DNA of 64,000 nt from contig NZ_JBIPKH010000006.1 in assembly GCF_044068625.1 (NCBI RefSeq), positions 81,548 through 145,547 of the forward strand, given 5' to 3'. This document shows, piece by piece, positions 52,218 to 61,714 of the stretch. The number at the start of each line of letters is the position of its first letter. Within the stretch, counting starts at the first letter, position 1. Source of the stretch: Desulfurivibrio sp044068625 (lineage in GTDB: Bacteria; Desulfobacterota; Desulfobulbia; Desulfobulbales; Desulfurivibrionaceae). Under the pieces are notes generated by a model. That model did not search any database. It was not told the DNA's origin and saw only the letters and a program-made list of their open reading frames with translations. The position numbers and the translations under genes were made by a program.

Positions 52218-54428
52218 CTAACGGGGCAGGGGGCTTGCCTCCTCCTGTCCTTGGTGGACGACCCCGGGAAAGTTGACGACGAGCGGCGAACCGGGGGCCG
52301 GCCACTGGTGGCGGAAGATATTGCTGGCCTCATCGCCGGCGAAAACCAGGGCGCCGTCGCGGTGGTAGTGGGGCAGGCGGCGGATCAGGCCGGCCAGCAT
52401 GGCGGGTTGATCCAGGGCGATCCAACCCATGGTGGCGGCCGGGTTACTTGGATGGGGCAGGGCCAGGGCAAAGGCGTGGCCGACTTTGGTGAAAACAGCC
52501 TCCCCGATCCGCAGGCTTCCATCCGCCGGCATGGCCGCGGCCAGGGGCGGCAGCTCTTGGGCCACCCGGGGTTGGAACCGGTTTTGCCAGCCCAACAGAA
52601 TCAGATCCCGGGCCTCCGGCAGCTCCGCCAGCTCCCGGTCCAGCACGATCTCCACCCGGGCGGAGCCGAAACGGCCCAGGGCCGTGGCCAGCTCCCGGTA
52701 GGCCGGCAACAGATCACCCTCCGCGCTGGGCAGGATTGCCAGCAGGGTGTTTTCGCTGCCGTAGAGCCGGGAAAAGGCGGGGGGGATCTCCCGGCGGTCC
52801 AGCCGCCGAAAGAGCTCGAAGTCCGGGTCCAGTTCCAGGCGGAGCGGCCGCTGCTGGAAGCTGGCCTGCCAGCTTACCTCCGGTCCGCTGAGGGGAACCT
52901 GGAACCGGCGGGGTTTGGCCTCCCCGGCCAGGGTCACCGTCACCGGCAGCCGCAGGCGGTAGGGGGGAGCGGAGCCGTGCTGGGAGAAGAGGGCCTTGAG
53001 CCGCCAGCCCTGCTCCTCCTCCGGCTCCAGGGTGACCCTGGTCATGGCCAGCTCCGGGGCGCCGTCCCGCTCCAGCCATTGGGCGAAAAAGTCGTCCAGC
53101 CGCCGCTGGGCCACGGTCTCAAAGCTCTTTTGCAGATGATCGAAAGAGGCGATCCGGAAAAGATTGGTCTGGTAGAAATGGCGCAAGCCCGTCCAAAAAA
53201 CATCCTCGCCCACTTCCCGGCGCAACATATGGAAAAAGAAGAGCCCCTTGCCGTAGCCCACCGCTTCCCCGGCCGGGCTGTGGCGGGCGCTGAAGGCCCG
53301 CAGGGGGAAATCGCGACCGCCGGCGGCGTAGTCGGCATACTTCTGGAGCACCCCCCGGCGATATTCACTCCCCCGGCCCTGCTCGACCATCAGCAGGTGG
53401 TCGGCCAGATAGGCGGTCAAACCCTCATTCCAGTTGCCGCTGGCGTAGTCGGTGAAAACGCCGTTGCCCCACCAGTTGTGGAGGATTTCGTGGGGGTAGG
53501 ATGAGTTGAGGATAAAGGGCAGCCGGATCACCCGGGAGCCCAGCAGGGTGAAGGAGGGCATCCCGAAGCCCGATTCCCAGGTGTTTTCCACCAGGGCGAA
53601 TTTGGCGTAGGGGTAGGGACCCAGCATTTCCCTGTAGAGCCGCAGGTAGCGGGCGGTGGCCTCCAGATAGCGGCGGGCCAGCTCCGGATCGGGCCGTCGG
53701 AGAAAGGCCATGGTGGCGATTCCGTCGGCCTCCCCTTCATAAACCGTATAGCGGTCAGCCACCAGGAAGATCCCCTCCTGGGGGTTGAGTTCCTCCCAGA
53801 CCGTTTCATTACCCACCACCTCCGGGCGGGGAGATTGGCGCCCCCCCTGGCTGACCGCTGTCCAGCCCGGGGGGAGTTGGACCCGCAGCCGGAAACTGTT
53901 GAAGTGGTCGCGCTGCAGGGGCCGGGGATACCAGAAGGCGCCGGGGCCCAGGTAGATCCCCTCGGGATCGATCCGCCCCGGGGTGTAGCGCACCCCCCGG
54001 GCGTAGTCCTGGCCGGCGAAATCCAGGGGATGATGGATCTTGCCGCCATAAACCACCACGAAGGTGTCAACCTCCGGCGGCAGGGTGACGGTGAATCTTT
54101 CCACCTCCCGGGGGCCGGGATGGCCACCGGCGGCGGTGGGGACAATCTCGACCTCCGCGCCGCCGGAGCGGGGATTCAGGCCGCCGTGGAGGGCCATGGT
54201 AAAGCGGCGGGGATAACCGGGGGGAACGGTGATGGCCGCCCGGGCCTCCAGGCGGTGGCTCTCCGGGTCCAGGCTGACCACAATCTCGTAGTGCAGCAGT
54301 TCGTACTCGGCGGCCCCGGAGGCCCCGGCGATCAGGGGGCCGGGTGGCCACAGGCCGGTGGCGAGCAGGAGGAAAAAGAGGAGGGACCAGAATTTCCGGG
54401 CGGTTGGTGGCGGTTTAAGGTTGGGCAT
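52218..54428 (-). CDS. exported M1-family metallopeptidase
   Basis: A 736-residue exported protein with a hydrophobic N-terminus (WSLLFFLLLATGLW), so likely periplasmic. The gluzincin zinc motif is HEILHNWWGN with the third ligand Glu 18 residues later (NEGLTAYLADHL). The usual exopeptidase GAMEN motif is not recognisable; the corresponding segment reads SGFGMPS. An aminopeptidase role is therefore uncertain, though the fold is. The last ~270 residues lack a recognised domain. It is convergent with the transporter. Confidence 0.82.
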   Translation of the reverse strand: MPNLKPPPTARKFWSLLFFLLLATGLWPPGPLIAGASGAAEYELLHYEIVVSLDPESHRLEARAAITVPPGYPRRFTMALHGGLNPRSGGAEVEIVPTAAGGHPGPREVERFTVTLPPEVDTFVVVYGGKIHHPLDFAGQDYARGVRYTPGRIDPEGIYLGPGAFWYPRPLQRDHFNSFRLRVQLPPGWTAVSQGGRQSPRPEVVGNETVWEELNPQEGIFLVADRYTVYEGEADGIATMAFLRRPDPELARRYLEATARYLRLYREMLGPYPYAKFALVENTWESGFGMPSFTLLGSRVIRLPFILNSSYPHEILHNWWGNGVFTDYASGNWNEGLTAYLADHLLMVEQGRGSEYRRGVLQKYADYAAGGRDFPLRAFSARHSPAGEAVGYGKGLFFFHMLRREVGEDVFWTGLRHFYQTNLFRIASFDHLQKSFETVAQRRLDDFFAQWLERDGAPELAMTRVTLEPEEEQGWRLKALFSQHGSAPPYRLRLPVTVTLAGEAKPRRFQVPLSGPEVSWQASFQQRPLRLELDPDFELFRRLDRREIPPAFSRLYGSENTLLAILPSAEGDLLPAYRELATALGRFGSARVEIVLDRELAELPEARDLILLGWQNRFQPRVAQELPPLAAAMPADGSLRIGEAVFTKVGHAFALALPHPSNPAATMGWIALDQPAMLAGLIRRLPHYHRDGALVFAGDEASNIFRHQWPAPGSPLVVNFPGVVHQGQEEASPLPR

Positions 54429-54454
54429 CTTCTCATCCCCTGGTTGTAATTGGG

Positions 54455-55780
54455 TCAGTTGGGACCGGTGGCTGGTGCCGGGGTGATCTGGCGGCGAAAC
54501 AGGCCGGGGGGCCGGCAGTTGAGGGTCTCGTGGCCGGCGGCGGTGAGGGTGAGGCGCAACAGGCTGTTGGGGTTGGCCCGTTCCAGTTCCCCACCGTTTT
54601 GGTCGTGGATGGCGATGATCCGGCAGGGGTGGTTTTTAAGGCCCTGCCCCAGATATTCAATGGTTTCGCCCCTTTGGAAGGGGTTGCGGGCTTCCACCAG
54701 CGGGGAGGCGCCCCCCTCCCGGACAATGGCGGCGGGAGCCCAGTCGGGGTTGCCGGTGGCCCCCCCCGGCTGCATATCTTCCGGGCCCGGCGGGCCGCTG
54801 AAGAAATTTTCGCTCTGGCCCCGGCCGCCGATCTTGCTCAGCTCCTCGGCAAACTCCGGGGGCAGGGGGGTGTCCAGGCCCTGCTCCCCCCAGAAATCCA
54901 GAGCCGCCCGGTAGAGGCGGACCACCGTGCCCACATAGAAGAGACTTTTCATCCGCCCCTCAATTTTAAAGGCGTCGGCGCCGGCCCGGATCAGTTGGGG
55001 CAGCCGGTTGAGCAGGCAAAGATCCTTGGCATTGAAGATATAGCTGCCCCGGTCATCCTCCTCGATGGGGAAGAACTGGCCGGGGCGTCTCTCCTCCTCC
55101 AGGCGGTAGCGGTAGCGGCAGGGGTGGGCGCAGTCACCCCGGTTGGCGTCCCGGCCGGTGAGATGGAGGCTCAAAAAACAGCGTCCGGAATAGGAGATGC
55201 AGACCGCCCCGTGGACGAAGATCTCCAGCTCGGCGGTCACCCGCTTGCGCATCTCGATAAGTTCGGCCAGGGAAAGCTCCCGGGCCGGATTGATCCGGCT
55301 GACCCCGCAGGCCTGCCAGAAGGCGGCGCTTTCCGGGTTGGTGACATTAGCCTGGGTGCTCAGGTGGATGGGCAGCTGCGGCACCACCCGCCGGACCACG
55401 GCCAGCACCCCCGGGTCGGCGATGATCAGCCCATCCACCGCCAGCTCCCCCAGGAAAAGCAGGTAGTCCTCAAGGTCGGCAAAATCGCGCTGATGGGCGA
55501 AGATGTTGAGCGCCACGTAAACCCGAACCCCGGCCCCATGGGCCAGCAGTACCGCCTCCCGCAGCTCCTGGTCGCTGAAGTTGCCGGCATTGGCCCGCAG
55601 GCTGTAGCTGCTGCCCCCGAGATAAACGGCATCGGCCCCGTAATGGATGGCCTGGGCCAGCTTATACCGGTCGCCGGCCGGAGCCAGCAGTTCGGGCAGT
55701 TTCGGCCGGGAGAGTCCAAGCCCGGGTGGCGTTTTCGCTTGTGTTGCCGGGCGGGTTGAGGAGGAAACGGATTCAGGCAT
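54455..55780 (-). CDS. peptidase U32 family protein (TrhP/YegQ-like)
   Basis: A 441-residue protein with the U32 TIM-barrel core: LAPAGDRYKLAQAIHYGADAVYLGG, LHLSTQANVTN, and the cysteine cluster HGAVCISYSGRCFLS with GDCAHPCRYRY. Members with this cluster, such as TrhP/RlhA, modify tRNA or rRNA rather than degrade proteins. Here the 441-residue size and C-terminal domain resemble the TrhP group, but the assignment to RNA modification is inferred. It ends 26 bp before the M1 peptidase gene. Confidence 0.85.
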   Translation of the reverse strand: MPESVSSSTRPATQAKTPPGLGLSRPKLPELLAPAGDRYKLAQAIHYGADAVYLGGSSYSLRANAGNFSDQELREAVLLAHGAGVRVYVALNIFAHQRDFADLEDYLLFLGELAVDGLIIADPGVLAVVRRVVPQLPIHLSTQANVTNPESAAFWQACGVSRINPARELSLAELIEMRKRVTAELEIFVHGAVCISYSGRCFLSLHLTGRDANRGDCAHPCRYRYRLEEERRPGQFFPIEEDDRGSYIFNAKDLCLLNRLPQLIRAGADAFKIEGRMKSLFYVGTVVRLYRAALDFWGEQGLDTPLPPEFAEELSKIGGRGQSENFFSGPPGPEDMQPGGATGNPDWAPAAIVREGGASPLVEARNPFQRGETIEYLGQGLKNHPCRIIAIHDQNGGELERANPNSLLRLTLTAAGHETLNCRPPGLFRRQITPAPATGPN

Positions 55781-56100
55781 TATGGGACAGGGTTCCGGGA
55801 TGGTTGGTTAAGGTTGGTAGAAGATCACCTTATACCAGAAACGGAGCACCGTTACCATGGGGGACTTGCCATCCCGTTGAATCCCGGACCGACCCGATGT
55901 GAAGTCAGGAGCAATGCTCCCATTTGTTGATATAATTTGTTTGACGAAAGCCGGCGCGTTTGATACAAGCCATATGTTAGTTGATTAGCCTCGGTCGAGG
56001 GTCAGGGGGGAGCTGGCAGGGCCTGGGAACCATAAGGCTGGGAAGATTAGCGATTTTCACCGGAAATAATTAATAACAGGCCGGAGGAGGGCAAGGGCTC
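55781..56100 (+). other. intergenic region upstream of the DGR target gene
   Basis: A 320-bp gap without an ORF. It holds a promoter candidate (55941-55969, listed separately), a perfect TATAAT at 55931-55936 without a good -35, and a strong GGAGGAGGG ribosome-binding site just before ATG 56101. No repeat or RNA gene was noticed. Confidence 0.6.
55941..55969 (+). promoter_or_regulatory. promoter candidate for the DGR target and operon
   Basis: TTGACG (55941-55946), a 17-bp spacer, then TACAAG (55964-55969) preceded by an extended TGA. It would initiate about 125 bp before the ATG of the large target gene; no closer promoter is evident for avd or RT. Confidence 0.5.
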
Positions 56101-59100
56101 ATGGCGCAGAGTTTACAACCAACCAACCAATTTAATCGGTTAATCCGTTTCACCTGCCTGGCCCTGGTGGCCCTGCTGGCCGGTCTGCTCCCGGCGGGTT
56201 GCGGCTCCGGCGGCTCTGGCGGCAGCGGCGGTCAGTCCTTCACTCTGGATGGTCACGTGGTCAACGGCCCGCTGGCCGGGGCCACAGTGGAAATCTATGG
56301 CCCCGATGGCGCCCTGCTAGGCCAGACCTTCACCGACGGCGCCGGTTACTATCAACTTGCCGGTCTGTCCGCCCCCGGCCCCTACCGGGTGGTGGCCACC
56401 AACGGCACCCTGGACGGGGTGCCCTATCCCGGCGCCTTGAGCGGTCATTGCGCCTCGGATGATGATGCCTGCGATGTTACCCCCCTTACCACCGCCGCCG
56501 CCAAACTGGCCATCCTGACGGAGCAGTCCTACGCTGAGGCCCGGCAGCAGCTCCAAGGCTGGTTGGGTCTGGAGGATGATCCCTTTCTGGCCGCCCATCG
56601 CGGCGCCCCCCTGGTCGGGGTAGAACTGGATGCCATCCGTGCCGCTGTGCTGGAACAACCTGAAGGCGTAAACGGTTGGGTGGACAAACTGCTGGTCGAG
56701 CTGCTGAATCCGGTCATCGTTGTGGTCGGTGGTTCTCTTCAGGAAGTTCCGTTTACCATGGAGCTGGCCCTGGATCGGCCAATTCCCGGCGAGGTGGAAT
56801 GGTTCCTCAACGGCGAGGCCATCGATGGGAACGAAACGACCATTGCGCAAACGGGTTACCATCAGGTTAGTGTCGAAATCCGATCCGCCGGCCTACACTT
56901 GATCGGACAGGTGCAAACCACGGTCAGCGCCGTCGATCCCGTGGAGTTGGCTCGGGCTACCGTTGGTCCAGGCGTGAAGGAGCCGGTGATCATCGACATC
57001 TTCGCCCCCGATGTCGATTCCGAGTGGCGCCCCCTGGCCGGCACCAGCATCACCATCCCGGCCGGTGCGGTCGGGGAGATGGTGGATATTGTCGCCAACG
57101 CCATCGATTCTTCGTTTATCCCCGGTGTCGAGGGCAATGCCTTGGGGCCGGTGCTCTCCATGGCGCCGGCCGGGTTGAGTTTCAGCGAGCCGGTATTGAT
57201 CAGTATGCCTTACGACCCCGAAACCGCCGACCCGGACGATATTGTTATTGCCCGCTATTCGGCTGGTACCATCGATTATATTTTTCCCGACCATGTCGAT
57301 GCCGAAGCTCAACGAGTCTATTTCGTCGTCGATCACTTCACCAATTTTCAGTTGATCAGTTGGGGCTTAAAGACGGATGATGCGAAAGATCATTTGCCTG
57401 TTTTGAAGGAGCTGGCGAGCGGTCGCGGGTTGAGCTACGCTGATAAGCAGTGGGAAGAAATTCTGAATTACGTGCCGTCTCAAGATTTGCCCAATATTTT
57501 TGAACTCTATCTGGCATGGGCTGCTAACAAAGATGTTTATGACCGCCTTAACGCTGGCGGCTCCTTGCCCCACCTGGAGGGCTACAGAACCCTATACCGG
57601 GTTAACAGCATTGGTAGTTCTTTGAAACTTGTTGATTTGGCTCTGCAAGCCAAAGGTTTGGTTGATGACGCAATTCTTAGCAAAGCAGCTTTCAAGGCCT
57701 ACCACTACTCAAAGAAAATTATGGATGCGGTTTCAACGATCGCGCTTGGCAAACTCAATCCTGCTGGCCTGGTGGAGTGGTATGTGAGTGAATTGATCGG
57801 GCGTGCTGACCAGGCAGTTAAGCAATTCGACGACATCCAGCTTAACGCCCAGATTGCCAGGTACTTTGCCCTGCGCAACGCCGGCGATTCGGCGGAGAGC
57901 CTCATTTATGGCCTGGAAGGAAGTCGCGGCAACACCGATGTGGTGCTGATTACAGGTAGTGACCAGGCGTATGTTGCCAACGGCTGGTTCCATATCACTG
58001 GTTATCACCCCACCAAACAAAGCACTGCCGATTTCTGGCGCAAGGTTGAATATCTCTATAGCCGCTTCCAGGCCCACAGCGATGACGCTGCCGACAGGCT
58101 GCTGGATGCCATCGAGTTTGCGCACAACCAAATTGAGGCCGCCGCCAACCCCTATACCCAGATGAGTGGGGATTTCAGTGCCGTGATGTCCAATAACAAA
58201 GTCTGCCCCGGCGCCAGCTTCGAGGTCAGCGTCACCTTGGAGCCGTTCGGCTACCAGCTCGACAAACCCGTTCTCCGGGTTTTGAATCCGGACAACAACA
58301 ACCAGATTTTGCAGACGATCGGTGCCGGTCAGTGTTCCCCACTGGGTAATAATCAGTGGCGTTGCACTTACAGCCACGATTTTACCCTGGACGCCAAGAG
58401 CGGCCTGCGCAAGTACCGGGTGGAAATTCAGGGCACGGGCCGCTCCCATCTGGATTACTGGGTCAACGTGCAGAATAGCAACCAGATCACGGTGGGTGAT
58501 TTCTCGCTTTACGGACGTTCCATTCAATCGGATTCCTATATCCTGTGGCCGGAAATTTCGCTGTCTGGCGGCATGGCCGCCCACACCGTAACCTACCGCG
58601 GCGCCGACCAGCAATCTTTGCCATTGTCGGGTGGGATGTCCGGTTTGGCAATCCCCTTCTCGCGCTACGGCGAGGCGGCCCTGGATGCGGTGACCGCCAC
58701 CATCACCCCGGAAGAGCAGACCGGTGACTGTCGGGTTTTGCAGGCGGCCACCAGAATCGTCAACGTCAACGACGCTATCCGGAAAATGGTCGAAGACAGC
58801 CGCCCCGCCCTTTATCTGGCCGAGGTTAATGGGACCCCGTTCAGCGGCAGCCTTCTCTCCGGCGGTGATCTTTCCGCCCCGGTGGGCAGTACGGTTCTTT
58901 TTGGCATCAGAGTGCCGGATGGCGCCAGCCTGGTCGCCTATGCCCTGGACGGAGCGGCTTGGCGAAGTAAGGCTCCGGTCGGCACCACCACCACCACCGG
59001 TTACTTTGGTGGCCAGGGCTACACACTTTATGAAATGCCCCAAAGCTTTACCTCAGCTGGCACTTTTATCCCCAAGGTCCGGGTGCGCCTTGCCGATGGC

Positions 59101-61176
59101 TCATTCTACAACCCCGCCGCCACTGCCATCGTGGTGAGCCAGAGCGGTGAGGTCGTGGAGCCGCAGCCGCCCCCGGCCGTCAATCAGGCTCCGGTGGCTG
59201 ATGCCGGGGCGGACCTGGAATTCACCACCGCCCAGCAGATCGTCTTGAATGGAAGCGCCAGCTATGATCCCGATGGCAACATAACCGCCTACGACTGGTT
59301 TGCGGGTAGTACCCTTTTGGGCAGTGGCGATTCTCCAACCCTGGCGGCACGGCCGGTGGGTACTTATACCTTTACGTTACGGGTTACCGACAATCGGGGT
59401 GCCACCGCCACCGACAGTGTCACCGTGCTGGTGGTGGTGGAGGCGACCCCCGATCCCGAGCCCGATCCCGAGCCTGCGCCAGAACCCGAACCCGAGCCCG
59501 AACCAGAACCAGAACCAGAACCGGCCGAACTCTGGTTCCGATTGGTTCCCAACAAGACCACTCTGCTTGTCGGTGAATCCCTCAGTCTGCTGGCGGAAGT
59601 TACCAGCGGCAACCCCTACTATCACTTCACCGTTACCTGGGGAGACGGCGGTTCTCCCGGCACGGCCAGCCGCTGGGGCAATTACAGCGTCAACCACACC
59701 TATCAGGCCCCCGGTAACTATCAGGTGCAGGTGGAGGTGAGCGATGACGGTGGCCGCTCAGGGGTGGAATCCTTCACGGTCCAGGTTACGGCCACCATTG
59801 CCACCACCACCACCTGGGTGGCCCAGGCCAGTGATCTCGATACCAACGAGCAGCAGTTTGATATCCCCATCACCGTGGCCTCGGCCACCGTCGGCGGGGT
59901 GACCATGCCCAGCTACACCACCCAATGGCAGCCGACCGGTGGCGGCGATAATTATTTCATCACTTATCAATTGCCGGTCCCCTCCGGGGTTTTGTCCCTG
60001 GATCGCAAACTGCGCCTCACCGTGGTGATGGCGCCCTCCGAACTGGTCGCTCACGACCGTAATCTGATCTTTGTCACCGACCAGGCCTCCCTGACCGGAG
60101 CCATTCTCGATTATACTTATGCCATGCCGGGCTTTATCCGGGTCACGCCTTTGGACGGCAGCGAGCGCACCACTCAAAGCGGCATGGTTTTGACCGATAA
60201 TCCGGCGACCACCCCGATTCAAGTTTATGCCATCGAGTTGGCCAACGGGCGCTATTCAGTGCAGCGCTATGCCGACGGTAGCTACAGCGAGCTGATGGAT
60301 ATTTCCCGGGTGGGCGACCAGAGCGTTGACTCCATCAATATCGCTTTCAAAGGGAACGGCACCCTGTACGGGGTTAAGCTTGAGTATGATTATGACGGCA
60401 ACGGCAGCTACGATGATGGTGCCATTACCGCCAACACCACGGACAAGGTGGTTGATTGGAGTTTGTGGATTGACGAGGATGATCTTCCACCTCCGCCGCC
60501 GTCGGGCAGCGGTACCCTCAACGACACCGGGATCGACTGGTGGGCCGATGCCAGCCAGAATAACCTGACCACCCCACAGGCCCAGTACCCCGGCCAGGAT
60601 GCCGATCATGGGCGGGATGCCGCCGCCCGGAACGGGCAGTTGAGCAAGGTCGGCGCTGGGGCGGCCGGTTTTGATTTCACCAAGCTCGATGCCTCTGGCA
60701 ACGACCTGGCCGCCGGGGCGAGTGCGTGGAGTTGCGTCCGCGACAACCACACCGGCCTGATCTGGGAGGTTAAGGCCACCAGCGGCCTGCGCAGCCAGGA
60801 TAACAGCTACACCTGGTACAATTCCGATGCTGCCACCAATGGCGGCAGTGCCGGCACCCAGAACGGCGGTTCGTGCAGCGGCAGCGATTGCGACACCCAG
60901 GCCTTTGTTCAGGCGGTCAATGCCGCCGGGCTTTGCGGGGCCGGGGACTGGCGGCTGCCCACGGTCCAGGAACTGCTGAGCATTGTCCATAATGGCCGAA
61001 CCGGTCCGGCCATTGATCCCGATTATTTTCCCAACACTCCATCGGCCTGGTTTTGGTCGTCTTCGCCCTACGCCTACGGTGCCGGCAACGCGTGGTACGT
61101 CAACTTCGACGGCGGCTATGTTGGCAACCGCGGGAGCAGCGGCGACGGAGTCCGGTTGGTTCGCGCGGGACAGTGA
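56101..61176 (+). CDS. giant lipoprotein, DGR target 1 with variable C-terminus
   Basis: A 1,691-residue exported protein, probably surface-exposed. Layout: lipoprotein signal peptide with Cys at 34 (LLPAGC, a slightly unusual lipobox); a Gly/Ser-rich linker; a carboxypeptidase-regulatory-like beta domain (~50-115); a ZU5-like domain (~310-425); a long central part without recognised domain; a PKD domain (~1027-1113); a Pro-Glu/Asp stalk (1117-1141); a second PKD-like domain (~1145-1230); a beta-rich region; a PPPPPSGSG linker (~1461); and a DUF1566/formylglycine-generating-type C-type-lectin fold (~1470-1691). The final 43 residues, from AWFWSSSP to GVRLVRAGQ, are the variable region VR1. 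The strong ribosome-binding site supports the ATG. The function of the scaffold is inferred to be ligand display; the ligand is unknown. Confidence 0.93.
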   Translation: MAQSLQPTNQFNRLIRFTCLALVALLAGLLPAGCGSGGSGGSGGQSFTLDGHVVNGPLAGATVEIYGPDGALLGQTFTDGAGYYQLAGLSAPGPYRVVATNGTLDGVPYPGALSGHCASDDDACDVTPLTTAAAKLAILTEQSYAEARQQLQGWLGLEDDPFLAAHRGAPLVGVELDAIRAAVLEQPEGVNGWVDKLLVELLNPVIVVVGGSLQEVPFTMELALDRPIPGEVEWFLNGEAIDGNETTIAQTGYHQVSVEIRSAGLHLIGQVQTTVSAVDPVELARATVGPGVKEPVIIDIFAPDVDSEWRPLAGTSITIPAGAVGEMVDIVANAIDSSFIPGVEGNALGPVLSMAPAGLSFSEPVLISMPYDPETADPDDIVIARYSAGTIDYIFPDHVDAEAQRVYFVVDHFTNFQLISWGLKTDDAKDHLPVLKELASGRGLSYADKQWEEILNYVPSQDLPNIFELYLAWAANKDVYDRLNAGGSLPHLEGYRTLYRVNSIGSSLKLVDLALQAKGLVDDAILSKAAFKAYHYSKKIMDAVSTIALGKLNPAGLVEWYVSELIGRADQAVKQFDDIQLNAQIARYFALRNAGDSAESLIYGLEGSRGNTDVVLITGSDQAYVANGWFHITGYHPTKQSTADFWRKVEYLYSRFQAHSDDAADRLLDAIEFAHNQIEAAANPYTQMSGDFSAVMSNNKVCPGASFEVSVTLEPFGYQLDKPVLRVLNPDNNNQILQTIGAGQCSPLGNNQWRCTYSHDFTLDAKSGLRKYRVEIQGTGRSHLDYWVNVQNSNQITVGDFSLYGRSIQSDSYILWPEISLSGGMAAHTVTYRGADQQSLPLSGGMSGLAIPFSRYGEAALDAVTATITPEEQTGDCRVLQAATRIVNVNDAIRKMVEDSRPALYLAEVNGTPFSGSLLSGGDLSAPVGSTVLFGIRVPDGASLVAYALDGAAWRSKAPVGTTTTTGYFGGQGYTLYEMPQSFTSAGTFIPKVRVRLADGSFYNPAATAIVVSQSGEVVEPQPPPAVNQAPVADAGADLEFTTAQQIVLNGSASYDPDGNITAYDWFAGSTLLGSGDSPTLAARPVGTYTFTLRVTDNRGATATDSVTVLVVVEATPDPEPDPEPAPEPEPEPEPEPEPEPAELWFRLVPNKTTLLVGESLSLLAEVTSGNPYYHFTVTWGDGGSPGTASRWGNYSVNHTYQAPGNYQVQVEVSDDGGRSGVESFTVQVTATIATTTTWVAQASDLDTNEQQFDIPITVASATVGGVTMPSYTTQWQPTGGGDNYFITYQLPVPSGVLSLDRKLRLTVVMAPSELVAHDRNLIFVTDQASLTGAILDYTYAMPGFIRVTPLDGSERTTQSGMVLTDNPATTPIQVYAIELANGRYSVQRYADGSYSELMDISRVGDQSVDSINIAFKGNGTLYGVKLEYDYDGNGSYDDGAITANTTDKVVDWSLWIDEDDLPPPPPSGSGTLNDTGIDWWADASQNNLTTPQAQYPGQDADHGRDAAARNGQLSKVGAGAAGFDFTKLDASGNDLAAGASAWSCVRDNHTGLIWEVKATSGLRSQDNSYTWYNSDAATNGGSAGTQNGGSCSGSDCDTQAFVQAVNAAGLCGAGDWRLPTVQELLSIVHNGRTGPAIDPDYFPNTPSAWFWSSSPYAYGAGNAWYVNFDGGYVGNRGSSGDGVRLVRAGQ
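59449..59523 (+). repeat. Pro-Glu/Asp repeat stalk within target 1
   Basis: About twelve PE or PD dipeptides (with one PA) encoded by imperfect CCN-GAR units. It separates the two PKD domains and probably acts as a rigid extended linker. The repeats are prone to slippage. Confidence 0.85.
61044..61176 (+). repeat. DGR variable region VR1 in target 1
   Basis: 133 bases at the 3' end of the target gene, ending at its stop codon. Over the first 25 bases and from GTCCGG to the stop it is nearly identical to the TR at 61715-61850. All 23 differences lie where the TR has adenine. One 3-base gap relative to the TR falls in the AAC run and must lie before the TR's AAG codon to keep the all-adenine rule. 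The encoded variable positions include Tyr, Gly, Arg and Ser in the C-type-lectin-like loop. Confidence 0.95.
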
Positions 61177-61181
61177 ATTTG

Positions 61182-61194
61182 GCCGCGTAGCGGC
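61182..61194 (+). promoter_or_regulatory. hairpin downstream of VR1 (DGR recognition element)
   Basis: GCCGC-GTA-GCGGC, a perfect 5-bp stem beginning five bases after the stop codon. The same hairpin with loop GCA lies at the same distance from VR2, and nothing like it follows the TR. In the Bordetella phage DGR, a short hairpin downstream of VR is needed for efficient retrohoming. Functional equivalence here is inferred; the stem is shorter. Confidence 0.75.
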
Positions 61195-61224
61195 TTGGGA
61201 AGAGCAACAGGAGGTGGGACGGCC

Positions 61225-61641
61225 ATGCGACACTTGCATCATCTCCCCATCTGGCGGGATGCCAATCGGCTGATGCTGGAACTGGAACAGGCGGTGCGGG
61301 GTTTTTCCCGCTACCACAAGTATACGGTGGGCAGTGAGTTGCGAACCACCGCCCTGCGGATTTGCCAAACCATTCACCGGGCGCAATCCCGCAAGCAGGG
61401 GAAGCTTAATCTGGTTCAGCAACTCGCCGAACAGGTGGATGACCTCAAGTTGCAGATTCAACTGGCTCGTGAACTGAAAGCATTCGAAAATTTCGCCCAG
61501 TTTCAACGGGTGGCGGAGCTAACTGTCAGCCTGGGCAAGCAGGCCGGCGGCTGGCTCAAACAGACCCGGGCGGTAGCGGGGCGGTCTAAAGCCTCTCCGC
61601 GCGACCCGATGCATCACTGTGCGCCCGCTCCCCCTGCCTGA
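61225..61641 (+). CDS. avd: DGR accessory variability determinant (Avd)
   Basis: A 138-residue small basic four-helix protein of the bAvd/23S-rRNA-IVP-like family. It begins MRHLHHLPIWRDANRLM, then EQAVRGFSRYHKYTVGSELRTTALRI and KLNLVQQLAEQVDDLKLQIQLARELKAF. In characterised DGRs Avd forms a pentamer that binds the reverse transcriptase and template RNA. The ATG at 61225 follows AGGAGGTGGGA; an open frame further upstream (61195) overlaps the VR1 hairpin and is rejected. It lies 48 bp after VR1. Confidence 0.9.
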   Translation: MRHLHHLPIWRDANRLMLELEQAVRGFSRYHKYTVGSELRTTALRICQTIHRAQSRKQGKLNLVQQLAEQVDDLKLQIQLARELKAFENFAQFQRVAELTVSLGKQAGGWLKQTRAVAGRSKASPRDPMHHCAPAPPA

Positions 61642-61660
61642 TCCGGGCGGGGATGCAACA

Positions 61661-61694
61661 CCCGGCCGGCTACCGTTGCCGGATGCTGGCCGGG
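61661..61694 (+). other. inverted repeat just before the template repeat
   Basis: CCCGGCC (61661-61667) pairs with GGCCGGG (61688-61694), with an inner GGC/GCC pair. It ends 20 bases before the TR and could fold in the template RNA. Chance occurrence in GC-rich DNA is possible. Confidence 0.35.
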
Positions 61695-61714
61695 AGAGGA
61701 AGTGAGCGGGCAAT

